This document shows, piece after piece, positions 45,213 through 54,345 of a stretch of 64,000 bases of DNA. This DNA is from Methanogranum sp963676045 (GTDB lineage Archaea; Thermoplasmatota; Thermoplasmata; Methanomassiliicoccales; Methanomethylophilaceae): the NCBI GenBank assembly GCA_963676045.1, contig OY780938.1, positions 806,001 to 870,000 of the forward strand. Reading direction: 5' to 3'. A model generated the notes under the pieces. That model worked only from the letters and a program-made list of their open reading frames with translations. It was not told where the DNA came from and did no database searches. Position 1 is the stretch's first letter; every line of letters starts with the position of its first letter. A program made the translations under genes and the position numbers.

Positions 45213-45490
45213 ATGCTGCAAACATTCGTACTGTTATTGATCACAAAAGTTCTAGGGCAGGCCTTCGAGATGATGAAGATGCCAAACCTCATAAAACAGA
45301 TACGCGCAGGCGTGATATGATATTCATCGACCAGTAATATTATATCCGAAGATGGGGAATGCGTTGCACTTCTATTCTGAAGAGTTCATGCATGATGCGA
45401 CAACTTCAACATATGATGGACGAGATGGGGATCATATTCCTGATAATCACATTCGTCGGGATACGATTCGATGTTCATTGTGACGATAAT
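45213..45490 (+). pseudogene. Decayed Kef-type cation/proton antiporter N-terminus
   Basis: From ATG 45213 the frame reads LLLITKVLGQAFEMMKM and then NLIKQIRAGVI before TGA 45318, closely resembling the first helix and the AGIILGP turn of KefB/CPA2 antiporters. About 110 nt later, in another frame, MGIIFLIITFVGIRFDV (about 45425-45475) matches the third helix of the same family (LGLIFLLFLxGLEFD). Stops and at least one frameshift separate the pieces, and nothing similar follows. The region 45035-45212 and 45491-45745 shows no supportable gene. Confidence 0.55.
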
Positions 45491-45753
45491 GATGGCCTTT
45501 GCGACATCCATGGATGGACCGCTGTGACAACCTGGATCCATATGAGTATACATAACGAAAAGAAAATGTTAAGATCGACCTGTGATCGAAGATTCCATTG
45601 GAATTGTATTTAAACAAATCCAATCCGATCGATATCTGATGTATGCATTATATATAACTTCATAATTGTAACGTCATCCAAAGTATAGTATGGAACGTGT
45701 AATACTATCAGGAAAATACACTGATCATACTACTTCGGTATAAGGTGAATGAA

Positions 45754-46695
45754 ATGACAGATAGTTTTCCGATAGATGTCGTCAATCTCAGGAAGGAGTA
45801 CAAAGGCTTTGTGGCCGTTGACGATCTCAATCTGAAAGTCCAACGTAACAGTTTCACTGGACTGTTGGGGCCAAATGGTGCGGGAAAAAGTACCACTCTG
45901 AAGATTCTTACCAACCTGATAAACGCTACCAGCGGGAACGCGTATCTGAACGGGATAGATGTCACTAAAGATTCCAAAGCAGCACTGATAGGTGTCGGTA
46001 CCGTTGTAGAAACACCAGAGTTCTACGGATACCTCACACCGAAAGAGACCTTCTCTTTTATCGGTGAGCTATTCGGCATGACGAGCGAATCCATATCGTC
46101 TGAGACCGATGAGATCCTTGAAAAGGTCAAAATGACCGAATGGGGAGACAAGAAATTAAGCACTTTCTCCAAAGGTATGAGGCAGAGGATCGCGCTGGGT
46201 CTCTCTCTTATGAATGATCCTAGCATAATCATATTGGACGAGCCGACATCCGGATTGGACCCCAGGGGAATGGCAGAAACAAGGGAGATCCTGAAGAACA
46301 TAAGGGACAACTCGAAGGACCTGACCATCCTCATGAGTTCCCACGTACTTCACGAGGTCAACGATCTTTGCGACCACGTCGCAATAATCAACCATGGGAA
46401 ACTCCTCATACAGGACAGGACAGAAGCTGTCACGCATCTCAACAAGATACGCAAATTGAGCCTGAACGTGATAGGCGGACCAAACGATTCTGTCGTTGAA
46501 AAGATATCCTCACTTTCAAACGTCAAAAAAGCTTACATCGAAACCAAGAACATTATGATAATGTTCGAAGGCGATGATAAGGACCAGGCGGGCTTCCTAG
46601 ATGACGTGTCCAGACTTAACATAGGAGCGTACAACCTCAATGAGGAGGATGCTCTTGAGAACGTATATCTCAACATGATCAAGGAGACGAGGTGA
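45754..46695 (+). CDS. ABC transporter ATP-binding protein
   Basis: Exporter-type ABC ATPase of 313 residues. Walker A GPNGAGKST, signature FSKGMRQRIALG, Walker B IIILDEPTSGLDP and the switch His in SSHVLHEV are all intact. The C-terminal 90 residues are the regulatory extension common in DrrA/NatA-like proteins. ATG 45754 is preferred to GTG 45745 because AAGGTGA then acts as its ribosome binding site. The permease gene overlaps or follows directly. The substrate is unknown. Confidence 0.92.
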   Translation: MTDSFPIDVVNLRKEYKGFVAVDDLNLKVQRNSFTGLLGPNGAGKSTTLKILTNLINATSGNAYLNGIDVTKDSKAALIGVGTVVETPEFYGYLTPKETFSFIGELFGMTSESISSETDEILEKVKMTEWGDKKLSTFSKGMRQRIALGLSLMNDPSIIILDEPTSGLDPRGMAETREILKNIRDNSKDLTILMSSHVLHEVNDLCDHVAIINHGKLLIQDRTEAVTHLNKIRKLSLNVIGGPNDSVVEKISSLSNVKKAYIETKNIMIMFEGDDKDQAGFLDDVSRLNIGAYNLNEEDALENVYLNMIKETR

Positions 46696-46700
46696 TATAC

Positions 46701-47456
46701 TTGACCGAATTAAACAAGAAAGATGACATCAGACAGTCAAGGATCATGATGAAATATGAGCTTAGAAAGCACCTTGAAGGAAAGAAGATACTGCTTTTCG
46801 GATTGTTGATGGCAGCAGTCCTAGCCATGATCACGGTACTTCCATACGTATTCGGTGACGGACTTCCAAAAGACTCGACCAACCTGGGACAGCTTTACAT
46901 GGGCTTCGTCGCTCTCATCGCGCTGATATCTGCGACGTTGTTCACATCTAGCGCCATAGCCTCTGAATTCGAAGAGAGGACTGCACTTATACTGTTCACA
47001 AAACCGGTCAGAAAATGGTCGATATACCTGGGAAAATATGTCGCATCCTTCCTGCTGGGAATGGCATTCATGGTGATCTACTTCGTTGTAGTCACAATCG
47101 TATCGATAGCTGTCACAGGATCGATCCCGCCTAACTTCGCAGCAGCATTGGGATTGACAATATTGTACGTCCTTGCCACGAACAGCATCGCGATTATGAT
47201 CAGTTCCTTCGCTAAGAAGAGCAGCATAGCTGCAATACTGACATTCATAACGTTACTTTTGCTGATATCGATAGTCACCAGCGTTCTACAGGTCAACCAC
47301 ATAGACCCATGGTTCATGCTGGATGATGCGTCGAACCAGATATACTACTGTATCGAGGGACAGCCTGGTACCGGTACGGCAGCAGGTGTGATGGTCGTAT
47401 GGTCTGCCATCACCGCCCTGTTTGGATACTTCCTCTTCAAGAGGAGAGAATTCTAA
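46701..47456 (+). CDS. ABC-2 type permease
   Basis: Membrane partner of the preceding ATPase, with six helices and the pattern of ABC-2/NatB proteins: an N-terminal cytosolic stretch (IMMKYELRKHLEGKK), then SAIASEFEERTALILFTKP in the first loop. TTG 46701 with AGGTGAT at good spacing is the likely start; GTG 46692, overlapping the ATPase stop, is an alternative. Confidence 0.87.
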   Translation: MTELNKKDDIRQSRIMMKYELRKHLEGKKILLFGLLMAAVLAMITVLPYVFGDGLPKDSTNLGQLYMGFVALIALISATLFTSSAIASEFEERTALILFTKPVRKWSIYLGKYVASFLLGMAFMVIYFVVVTIVSIAVTGSIPPNFAAALGLTILYVLATNSIAIMISSFAKKSSIAAILTFITLLLLISIVTSVLQVNHIDPWFMLDDASNQIYYCIEGQPGTGTAAGVMVVWSAITALFGYFLFKRREF

Positions 47457-47464
47457 ACCTATTA

Positions 47465-47479
47465 GGGGGCATGTCCCCC
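47465..47479 (+). terminator. Hairpin after the ABC transporter operon
   Basis: GGGGG and CCCCC flank CATGT 8 nt after the permease stop. No long T tract follows, so termination here may be partial. Confidence 0.4.
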
Positions 47480-47557
47480 AATCCCACCTTAAATAACCAA
47501 TTTGAAGATGTTGGAAAACCAATATCTATCGGTTGCACATAACCCTCGAATGATACC

Positions 47558-47803
47558 ATGAAGACACCTCAGGAGAGAATGGAAGAATACGAAGATATCA
47601 GGAACGAGGTCTGGAAAATCTTCGAAGCAAGAGGATATTATCCTCAAGAGATGGCAGGTCCATTGATAAATATGATAGTGGAACTCTGCGTCATAACATC
47701 TGACAAGCCCCTCATGGACATCAACACGATCTGCAGGACCATGAACAACGATGTCAAGAATATGCTGAAGATGGTCAAAGAGAACAATGATGCCGGTCAA
47801 TGA
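47558..47803 (+). CDS. Small soluble protein, unknown function
   Basis: An 81-residue, mostly helical acidic protein (MKTPQERMEEYEDIRNEVW at the start). I do not recognise it. It sits 29 nt before the DUF368 gene on the same strand and shares its codon use, so co-transcription is likely. Confidence 0.6.
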   Translation: MKTPQERMEEYEDIRNEVWKIFEARGYYPQEMAGPLINMIVELCVITSDKPLMDINTICRTMNNDVKNMLKMVKENNDAGQ

Positions 47804-47832
47804 TCGACAAATATCGATGAAGCTGTGAACTG

Positions 47833-48687
47833 ATGGTCTCGACAATAGAACATATAAAAAGATTCTTCGTGGGTATAATAGTCGGTATAGCCTCGATGCT
47901 TCCAGGTGTCAGCGGCGGTGTCATCGCTGTATGCTTCGGAATATACGAACGGCTTGTCTCAGACCTTGCCGATCTGAGACACAGGATAAAGACGGATTTC
48001 TACTTCCTATTGATCATCGGGCTTGGTATCCTCGTCGGTATGTTCCTCATAGCTTTCGGACTAGAGTATCTGATGGATACCTACATGGTGATCGCCCTGT
48101 TCTTCTTCGTAGGGCTCATCGTAGGTCAAATGCCAGAGCTGTGGAAGATAACAAAGCCCAAGACCGAGAAATTAGACTCATACAACATACTCGCCGCAGT
48201 CATAGGTTTCCTCATAATGATCGCCATATTATTCATGGGAGTGGCGAACGATGTCGTTCTGGGACATGATGTCGCGTCATATCTTTCACTGATATTCGTG
48301 GGAGTGATAATAGCAGTATCGAAACTCGCCCCCGGGATCAGCGGTTCCACGATAATACTCGCACTCGGACTATATCACCCATTGATGAAGGCCATAACCG
48401 ATCTGGACTGGGCATTGATAATACCCTTGATGTTCGGATTGATAATCGGATTACTGGCATTTGCGAAGTTCATCAACTATGCACTGAATAGCCACAAGAC
48501 CTCCACATACTGCATGATCATCGGACTTACAGTAGGTTCCATCCTGGTGATATTGGATTACGCCTACGTCGACATCTCATCCTACTTGGATGTGATCGGA
48601 GGAATGGTGTCATTATTGCTTGGAATAGGTTTGAGCCTGCTTTTCGTGAAGATAGGAAAGATATCTTCCATAGAATGTCCGACTTGA
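47833..48687 (+). CDS. DUF368 membrane protein (polyprenyl-phosphate translocase family)
   Basis: A 284-residue protein with about nine helices and two inverted motif copies: IASMLPGVSGGVIAV near the N-terminus and KLAPGISGSTIILALG near residue 160. Bacterial DUF368 members return undecaprenyl phosphate across the membrane; an equivalent role for archaeal dolichol-type carriers is inference. Confidence 0.85.
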   Translation: MVSTIEHIKRFFVGIIVGIASMLPGVSGGVIAVCFGIYERLVSDLADLRHRIKTDFYFLLIIGLGILVGMFLIAFGLEYLMDTYMVIALFFFVGLIVGQMPELWKITKPKTEKLDSYNILAAVIGFLIMIAILFMGVANDVVLGHDVASYLSLIFVGVIIAVSKLAPGISGSTIILALGLYHPLMKAITDLDWALIIPLMFGLIIGLLAFAKFINYALNSHKTSTYCMIIGLTVGSILVILDYAYVDISSYLDVIGGMVSLLLGIGLSLLFVKIGKISSIECPT

Positions 48688-48701
48688 AATGCATGAGATA
48701 T

Positions 48702-48710
48702 GTTTATATT
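48702..48710 (+). promoter_or_regulatory. TATA box of the amber-containing zinc-ribbon gene
   Basis: GTTTATATT lies 23-31 nt before ATG 48733, the spacing expected if transcription starts at that ATG. This favours ATG 48733 over the downstream TTG 48820 as start. Confidence 0.55.
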
Positions 48711-48732
48711 TGATTTAAACAATATCAAAATT

Positions 48733-49371
48733 ATGTTCTGTCCAGGATGTGGACATTATTTAAACAGAAATGTTTAGGAATGTCCCTACTGCAATTACTG
48801 CATCAAATGTAAGACAAAATTGGATACAGAGGTCAACAACGGATCTGATCTTAATGCTCCTAATTCCATCGCTAAAGAGGAACCTATAAAGAACGATATT
48901 AAGAAGAGAAAATGCATATTCGATCTGAACGAGCGTTACTTCATCATATCATTCGTATTGAGCATGGTATTGATAGCATGCATGGTCATTCCCTGGATGA
49001 TCTGGACCGGCGGAGAACAATCGATAACATATAATGCCATAGATCTGCTTTCATTCAAATGGGAGGGAAATTCCTCTTTCAGCAGGTTCATACCCATGGT
49101 ATGTTCGATATGCGGTATCGTATCCCTGATGGGACTCTTATTGAGCAATAAAAGAACGTGCACTGTCTGTCTATCCTTCGCCGCATCTTTACTGTCTGTA
49201 ATCCTGATATTGGTATTCTACGTCATGACATATCTCTATACAGGCCTCTCCTGCTATTACGGATTCTTTTTCGCATTCCTTGTCTCGCTTGCATTGACAA
49301 TCTTCAACTTGAACGTTGCAGAAGGTCTCAAAAGTTGGAAAAGGAAAAAACCAATAAAAAAAGACAATTGA
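48733..49371 (+). CDS. Zinc-ribbon membrane protein with in-frame TAG (pyrrolysine candidate)
   Basis: From ATG 48733 the frame reads MFCPGCGHYLNRNV, then TAG (48775-48777), then ECPYCNYCIKCK, and stays open to TGA 49371. Counting the TAG as one residue gives C3-x2-C6-x10-C17-x2-C20, the standard zinc ribbon, with a further CxxC at 23-26. After a hydrophilic linker come about four membrane helices (residues 75-195) and a basic tail. The TAG sits in the loop between zinc knuckles. The TATA position supports ATG 48733. Without readthrough the product would begin at TTG 48820 with no zinc ribbon and no clear ribosome binding site. The amber as pyrrolysine is inference. Confidence 0.7.
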
Positions 49372-49582
49372 ATGCTTGTATTGATATTGCATGTATTTCT
49401 TAAAAAAAATATAAAAAAAATTAACGAACGAGCAGGACGGAAATTGGATGGATGGGAGTCCCGCTCATTCTTCGAAGAACGTACATCGGGGGATGCTACC
49501 GTGCTTCTATATAGAAAATCTACTACTCAGTATTTAATCCAAATCTATAGGGGTCACCGAATATGACCGAAAGTACCGAACG

Positions 49583-51289
49583 TCATTTCGTCTTATGACG
49601 CACCTTGACCGCGATTCCCCTCTTGAGGTCGACCATCTCTCTGCCTGACATCATGGCAACACCGACCCCTCTCAACTCGCCGTTGCATATGATTATCGCC
49701 TCATCTCCGATGCGTATCCTTGGATCGGCCTTTATCACACCTACTGCGAAAAGATTGCCCTTTATCTCGAAATCCATCATCTCCACGATGAACGAACCTG
49801 CCTTTACAAGAACATCCGCACCTTCGAGCGTCAATGAGACCATCCCTCTCTCCGGGGTGAGCATTCCGAGTTGTATCTTGGTGGCCCTGTTCTGTGGGTC
49901 TTCCCTGATTATCTTCCAGTATGGGAACTTGCCTATCGCATATGTGTTATCGTCCATCAGGACATCGGCGACCTCTTTCCCGAATTGGTATATCAACACG
50001 GACTTGAAGGCCTCTCTGCGCTCAGTGCAATAATCCCCTGCGTCCATTCCCTTCGCGGCAGACCTCAATGCATCATCGAGGTTCTTCAATGACACCGGAG
50101 AGGTCGGATCGCCTACGACGGTGTATTCCATGTCTGCGAGGTCCTCTATCAATTCCGGGTCATCGAAATGGCATATTATCTTGTCGTATCCTTGGGAGAT
50201 GATCTTCGACAACATGTCCCTTATCATCTTCCTCTCTTCACATTTCCACTCGCCTGTGACGGGTATGTCGTATGAGCTTGCGGGGTAGTACACATCCAGC
50301 TCCCTCGGGACTATTCCCAATGGAGAGGTTATTATCACCTCATGGACCAGAGTGTCGTGCTGTGCTGTGTGGATTGCCGATGCGAAGGCCTTATGGGTCT
50401 TCGATGTGTGGTAAGGTTTCTTGGCAGAACATGGCAGAAGGAGCAATATGCGCTTGTGCTCCGGTTTCTCATACGTGCTCATTATGCGTTCCCTGTATCT
50501 CACAAGGTCCGGCCTGCGCAATGCTTGGGTTGTGTTGCATGAGAACCTGCATCCGACAGTGGAACAGGCCTCTTCCTGATAATCATAGCCGACACGATCG
50601 AATATCCTCAGAAGTGCAACGGACGATGGTGAGCTCGGAGCCCTCTGGTCCACCAATTCCCTCAAACGCTGGGCCATCGTGAATGATATCACTTTGGCAC
50701 GTTCGATCTCCATGTCGTTGCAATTATCCTTGGAGACGTCGTTGCCTGCATATATCTCTCCCTCTGGTATCAGACGGATCCCGTTTATGCCTGCGGCCTT
50801 TGAAAGGGACTGGTCCATAATGTCCACTCCCATGTATGCATATAGCGACAGCGTGGACGGTTCGGCGAGACCCAGTATGCATAAGAGTCTGCCATAGCCT
50901 ATCTTCTCCCTGATGGCGATTATATTGTCCACTGCCTTCCTTGGGTCGTTCCTCAATTCGTAACCATTGACCACGACCACGAGCTCTGTATCCTCTGGGA
51001 TCGCCAGACCTTCGTCGAAGGGCAACCTTATGACCGATATCCCGTCCTTGGACACCTCTTTCGATACTATGCCCGACGACAGGGTAGTGAATAATTTCTG
51101 ATCGATATCGACCGTCTCGCCCATGACGGATAGCTTCCTGATCTGCCCGTTCTGAATATGAACAGGGTCATCCGAATTGCCATCATAGGAAGGTATGACA
51201 TAAGGGGTCCTGATCGACATGTCCCCTCTCTTGAAATCGCATACCCTTCCCCTCTGTGATCTCCCGATGACCTCCAGCATACACCTCAT
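49583..51289 (-). CDS. arcS: Archaeosine synthase ArcS
   Basis: Converts preQ0 at tRNA position 15 toward archaeosine. A TGT-like N-terminal region (1-270) is followed by the ArcS signature LLPCSAKKPYHTSKTHKAF (about 284-302) and a C-terminal PUA domain (about 490-568, IRIGDEAIIICNGELRGVG). The 568-residue length and the PCSAKKPY motif distinguish it from TgtA. It diverges from pyrB. The 210 nt beyond its stop toward the zinc-ribbon gene is AT-rich and shows no gene. Confidence 0.9.
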   Translation of the reverse strand: MRCMLEVIGRSQRGRVCDFKRGDMSIRTPYVIPSYDGNSDDPVHIQNGQIRKLSVMGETVDIDQKLFTTLSSGIVSKEVSKDGISVIRLPFDEGLAIPEDTELVVVVNGYELRNDPRKAVDNIIAIREKIGYGRLLCILGLAEPSTLSLYAYMGVDIMDQSLSKAAGINGIRLIPEGEIYAGNDVSKDNCNDMEIERAKVISFTMAQRLRELVDQRAPSSPSSVALLRIFDRVGYDYQEEACSTVGCRFSCNTTQALRRPDLVRYRERIMSTYEKPEHKRILLLLPCSAKKPYHTSKTHKAFASAIHTAQHDTLVHEVIITSPLGIVPRELDVYYPASSYDIPVTGEWKCEERKMIRDMLSKIISQGYDKIICHFDDPELIEDLADMEYTVVGDPTSPVSLKNLDDALRSAAKGMDAGDYCTERREAFKSVLIYQFGKEVADVLMDDNTYAIGKFPYWKIIREDPQNRATKIQLGMLTPERGMVSLTLEGADVLVKAGSFIVEMMDFEIKGNLFAVGVIKADPRIRIGDEAIIICNGELRGVGVAMMSGREMVDLKRGIAVKVRHKTK

Positions 51290-51374
51290 AATGAAGGGAC
51301 AGTAATTAATGTTACCGTGCGTACATTCCTTGATGCAGACAAACTGTTAAATCGTGGCTGAATAATAGAGTATC

Positions 51375-52301
51375 ATGGACTTTTACGACAAGGACCTGGT
51401 TTCCATCCGCGACCTTGACAGGGAACAGATAGAATCCCTATTAGACCTCTCGGAAGAGATGATCCCCTATGCCAGAGGAGAAAAGGTCGAACGCATGCTT
51501 GATGGAAAGGTTTTGGGCAATCTATTCTTTGAGCCCTCTACCCGTACAAAACTATCCTTTGAGAGCGCCGCCTGCAGATTGGGATGCGACGTCATCGATG
51601 TCTCCGAGATATCCATGACATCCATATCGAAGGGGGAAACGCTAGCCGACACCATACGCATGGTGGATGCGTATTGTGACGTGATAGTCCTGAGACATCC
51701 TCATGAGGGGGCCGCAAGACTCGCCGCGAAATTCTCCGAGAACCCTGTGATCAATGCAGGCGACGGCGCTGGCTCACATCCTACACAAACGCTTCTGGAC
51801 CTTTTCACTATGAAGAAGGCGAAGGGGTCGCTCGACGGCCTGAACATAGTTCTGGTGGGAGACCTCAAATATGGCAGAACGGTCCATTCCTTGGCTGATG
51901 CCCTTACGATGTTCGGTGCCAAGCTCACCCTTGTCGCCCCAGACACATTGCAGATGCCAGACGACATATACAATCATCTGAAGGAGAAAGGATGCAATCC
52001 GAAGAAGACATCTGTCCTCGAGGACGTCATCGGACAGGCGGACGTGCTGTACGTCACAAGGATACAGAGGGAGAGATTCCCCGATCCAGCAGAATATCAG
52101 AAGGTCGCAGGTACATACAGGATAGACAACACGATGCTCAGGGAGGCCAAGAGCGACATGATCGTAATGCACCCGCTGCCAAGAGTCAACGAGATCGCAT
52201 ATGAGGTGGATTCCACGCCTCACGCCATGTACTTCGAACAGGCGTTCAACGGCGTTCCCGTAAGGATGGCAATACTCCGCGCGATACTCAGAGGTGAGTG
52301 A
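51375..52301 (+). CDS. pyrB: Aspartate carbamoyltransferase catalytic subunit
   Basis: Committed step of pyrimidine synthesis. Carbamoyl-phosphate motif FFEPSTRTKLSFE (about 54-66), RHPHEGAAR, DGAGSHPTQTLLDL and HPLPRVNEI are all present. Length is 308 residues. It is followed by pyrI, a UPF0200 kinase and a small protein in one tight operon. Confidence 0.97.
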   Translation: MDFYDKDLVSIRDLDREQIESLLDLSEEMIPYARGEKVERMLDGKVLGNLFFEPSTRTKLSFESAACRLGCDVIDVSEISMTSISKGETLADTIRMVDAYCDVIVLRHPHEGAARLAAKFSENPVINAGDGAGSHPTQTLLDLFTMKKAKGSLDGLNIVLVGDLKYGRTVHSLADALTMFGAKLTLVAPDTLQMPDDIYNHLKEKGCNPKKTSVLEDVIGQADVLYVTRIQRERFPDPAEYQKVAGTYRIDNTMLREAKSDMIVMHPLPRVNEIAYEVDSTPHAMYFEQAFNGVPVRMAILRAILRGE

Positions 52302-52303
52302 AC

Positions 52304-52780
52304 ATGGTAGATGGAAAGATTGTGGAGACCAAGATCCCTCCGATAAGGAACGGGACTGTCATAGATCATATCTCGAACGGCCAGTCATTGAATGTCCTTA
52401 AGATCCTCGGGGTCAACGAGAACAACATAGATTCGATCATCAGCATCGGTATGCACGTACCGTCGATGAAATGCAACGGATGGAAGGATGTCATAAAGGT
52501 CGAGGACCGCGAATTGGACCCCAAGACCGTTGACAAGATAGCGCTCATCGCACCAGAGGCGACGATAGCGATCATAAGGGATTACTACATCGCAGAGAAA
52601 TTCGATGTCAGATTGGAGGACCGCATTGTCGGTCTGGCGAAATGCAGCAATCCAAATTGCATAACGAACAAAGGCGAGCCCATCGACCCCGAATTCATAG
52701 TCGAGGAACGCTGCCCACCCAAGCTTAGGTGCGTATACTGCGACAGGATACTCACCAAGATCTCGGATAATCTGCTATGA
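52304..52780 (+). CDS. pyrI: Aspartate carbamoyltransferase regulatory subunit
   Basis: Allosteric subunit with an N-terminal nucleotide-binding domain (ending KIALIAPEATIAII) and a C-terminal zinc domain with CSNPNCI and CPPKLRCVYC. GAGGTGA before ATG 52304 makes this the likely start; GTG 52298 would overlap the pyrB stop. PyrBI implies CTP/ATP control of pyrimidine flux. Confidence 0.95.
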   Translation: MVDGKIVETKIPPIRNGTVIDHISNGQSLNVLKILGVNENNIDSIISIGMHVPSMKCNGWKDVIKVEDRELDPKTVDKIALIAPEATIAIIRDYYIAEKFDVRLEDRIVGLAKCSNPNCITNKGEPIDPEFIVEERCPPKLRCVYCDRILTKISDNLL

Positions 52781-53313
52781 CCATGCTGATCCTCCTCGTG
52801 GCGGGGATGCCTGGCTCCGGAAAGGAGGAATTCCTGACCGCGGCGAGGTCCATGGACATCCCATTCATCAGGATGGGCGATATCGTGAGAGAATCGTACT
52901 CATCGCGCGATCTTGAAGATGCACGCCTGAGTGTGGGGGAGTTCGCATCTCTCGAAAGGGAGAGGCATGGTAAGGACATATGGGCGAAACGCGCATTGCA
53001 GATGATGCATGGCGACCTGTTCCTCGTCGATGGCTGCAGAAGCCTGGAGGAGGTCTCCTCCTATAGGGAACTTAACGCGAACGTACGTATAATCGCGATA
53101 CACGCATCACCGTCCACAAGGTACCAGAGACTCGTAGAAAGAGCGAGGGAGGATGCACCCAAGAACTTGGATGAGTTCAATGCTCGGGATATGAGGGAGA
53201 TGTCTTGGGGACTTGGGAACGTGATAGCGCTCTCCGACATGATCATAGACAATTCGAACACACTAGATGATTTCCATCATAAGTCTAAAAAACTACTGGA
53301 GAACGTGAGATGA
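52777..53313 (+). CDS. UPF0200 P-loop nucleotide kinase-like protein
   Basis: A 178-residue protein with Walker A AGMPGSGKEEF (9-19), FIRMGDIVRES and DGCRSLEEV, the pattern of the archaeal UPF0200 family, related to adenylate and dephospho-CoA kinases. The true substrate is not established. It overlaps pyrI as ATGA, and an internal ATG at 52783 is a possible start. Confidence 0.8.
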   Translation: MTMLILLVAGMPGSGKEEFLTAARSMDIPFIRMGDIVRESYSSRDLEDARLSVGEFASLERERHGKDIWAKRALQMMHGDLFLVDGCRSLEEVSSYRELNANVRIIAIHASPSTRYQRLVERAREDAPKNLDEFNARDMREMSWGLGNVIALSDMIIDNSNTLDDFHHKSKKLLENVR

Positions 53314-53576
53314 GATTCACCACGGCGCGTCTATGCGGTGGCGAGGCGATAATGGCCATATCCGCAAAGATATTGGACATAGACATGATGAAAGCAAAGG
53401 AATATTTTTTGTCCAAGGGATGCAACATCAAACAATCAGATGACCTCATGATGGTGTTCGATTGGAATGGGATGGAGACCACCCTTTACCCGCAAGGCAA
53501 GGTCATGTTCTTCCCGCTTCAGGATAAATCCTCGTGCATCAGATTCGCTACTGAAATCCTCGACGCCGTGACATAA
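53310..53576 (+). CDS. Small conserved-looking protein, unknown function
   Basis: An 88-residue protein overlapping the UPF0200 stop as ATGA, so it is translated with the pyr operon. The C-terminal half (TTLYPQGKVMFFPLQD then ATEIL) has a strand-turn-strand-helix pattern similar to TBP/Pcc1-type folds, but I cannot assign it. Confidence 0.65.
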   Translation: MRFTTARLCGGEAIMAISAKILDIDMMKAKEYFLSKGCNIKQSDDLMMVFDWNGMETTLYPQGKVMFFPLQDKSSCIRFATEILDAVT

Positions 53577-53608
53577 ATCCATTTTATATTAGAAGAATAT
53601 AGCCACCC

Positions 53609-54334
53609 ATGGTAGCGTTCGTGGAAGCAGCGATCGTGATATCCGTATCACTCTTACTGTCGATATGCGGCTGGAAATTCAAGATGCTCACTGTCAGTGG
53701 TGCGGTCGCGGCATTCTTCACAGGCTCCATCGTCGGACTCACGAGCAACCTCGAATGGTTCTCCCTCCTGATCCTGTTCACTGTATCGGGCCTTGTAGCG
53801 ACCAAGGTCGGATTCGAAAGGAAACTTAAAAAAGGCATTCAAGAAGGAAAACATGGAGAGAGGACCCATCTCAACGTACTAGGGGTCGGAATACCTCCGT
53901 GCATCATATCCATAATATATCTTCTATCGAACGGACAATATTCCTTCGAACTTACCATTGCATTCATCAGTACGATGGCCGTCTCTGCGGCAGACACGAT
54001 CGCAAGCGAGATCGGCACCAAGGATGAGAGGGTCTGGCTGATCACCACCTTCAAACGCGTGAAACCTGGTGTGAACGGGGGGATCTCGATATTCGGTACA
54101 GGGATATCGATAGTTGCGGCTTTTGTAATATCGACGATCGGATGGCTCATGATATACCACACGATAGAGATCTACATCCTGATCCCAACGCTGGCAGGAC
54201 TCGTCGGTAATATGTTGGACAGTCTTTTGGGCGCCACCCTTGAAGATGGCGGCCATATCTCGAAATACACGAACAATTGCGTGACATCCCTCATGGGTGC
54301 TGCATTCGGTGCAACCATCGCATTCCTGATATGA
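53609..54334 (+). CDS. DUF92 membrane protein (VTE6/phytyl-phosphate kinase family)
   Basis: A 241-residue protein with about seven helices and the DUF92 blocks VSGAVAAFFTGSIVGL, AADTIASEIGTKD, RVKPGVNGGISIFGT and a C-terminal DSLLGATLEDGG. Plant VTE6 phosphorylates phytyl phosphate to the diphosphate; an archaeal isoprenyl-phosphate kinase role is inference. TATA-like ATTTTATATTAG lies 20-30 nt before the start, suggesting a leaderless transcript. Confidence 0.82.
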   Translation: MVAFVEAAIVISVSLLLSICGWKFKMLTVSGAVAAFFTGSIVGLTSNLEWFSLLILFTVSGLVATKVGFERKLKKGIQEGKHGERTHLNVLGVGIPPCIISIIYLLSNGQYSFELTIAFISTMAVSAADTIASEIGTKDERVWLITTFKRVKPGVNGGISIFGTGISIVAAFVISTIGWLMIYHTIEIYILIPTLAGLVGNMLDSLLGATLEDGGHISKYTNNCVTSLMGAAFGATIAFLI

Positions 54335-54345
54335 TCTTGATCGTA

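Noticed and set aside
45052..45240. 62-codon hydrophobic frame after tRNA-Gly
   Set aside because: Starts with TTG, no promoter or ribosome binding site, and no family resemblance; more likely part of the decayed stretch.
49372..49582. Open frame between the zinc-ribbon gene and arcS
   Set aside because: AT-rich with poly-A, low-complexity translation, no start signal.
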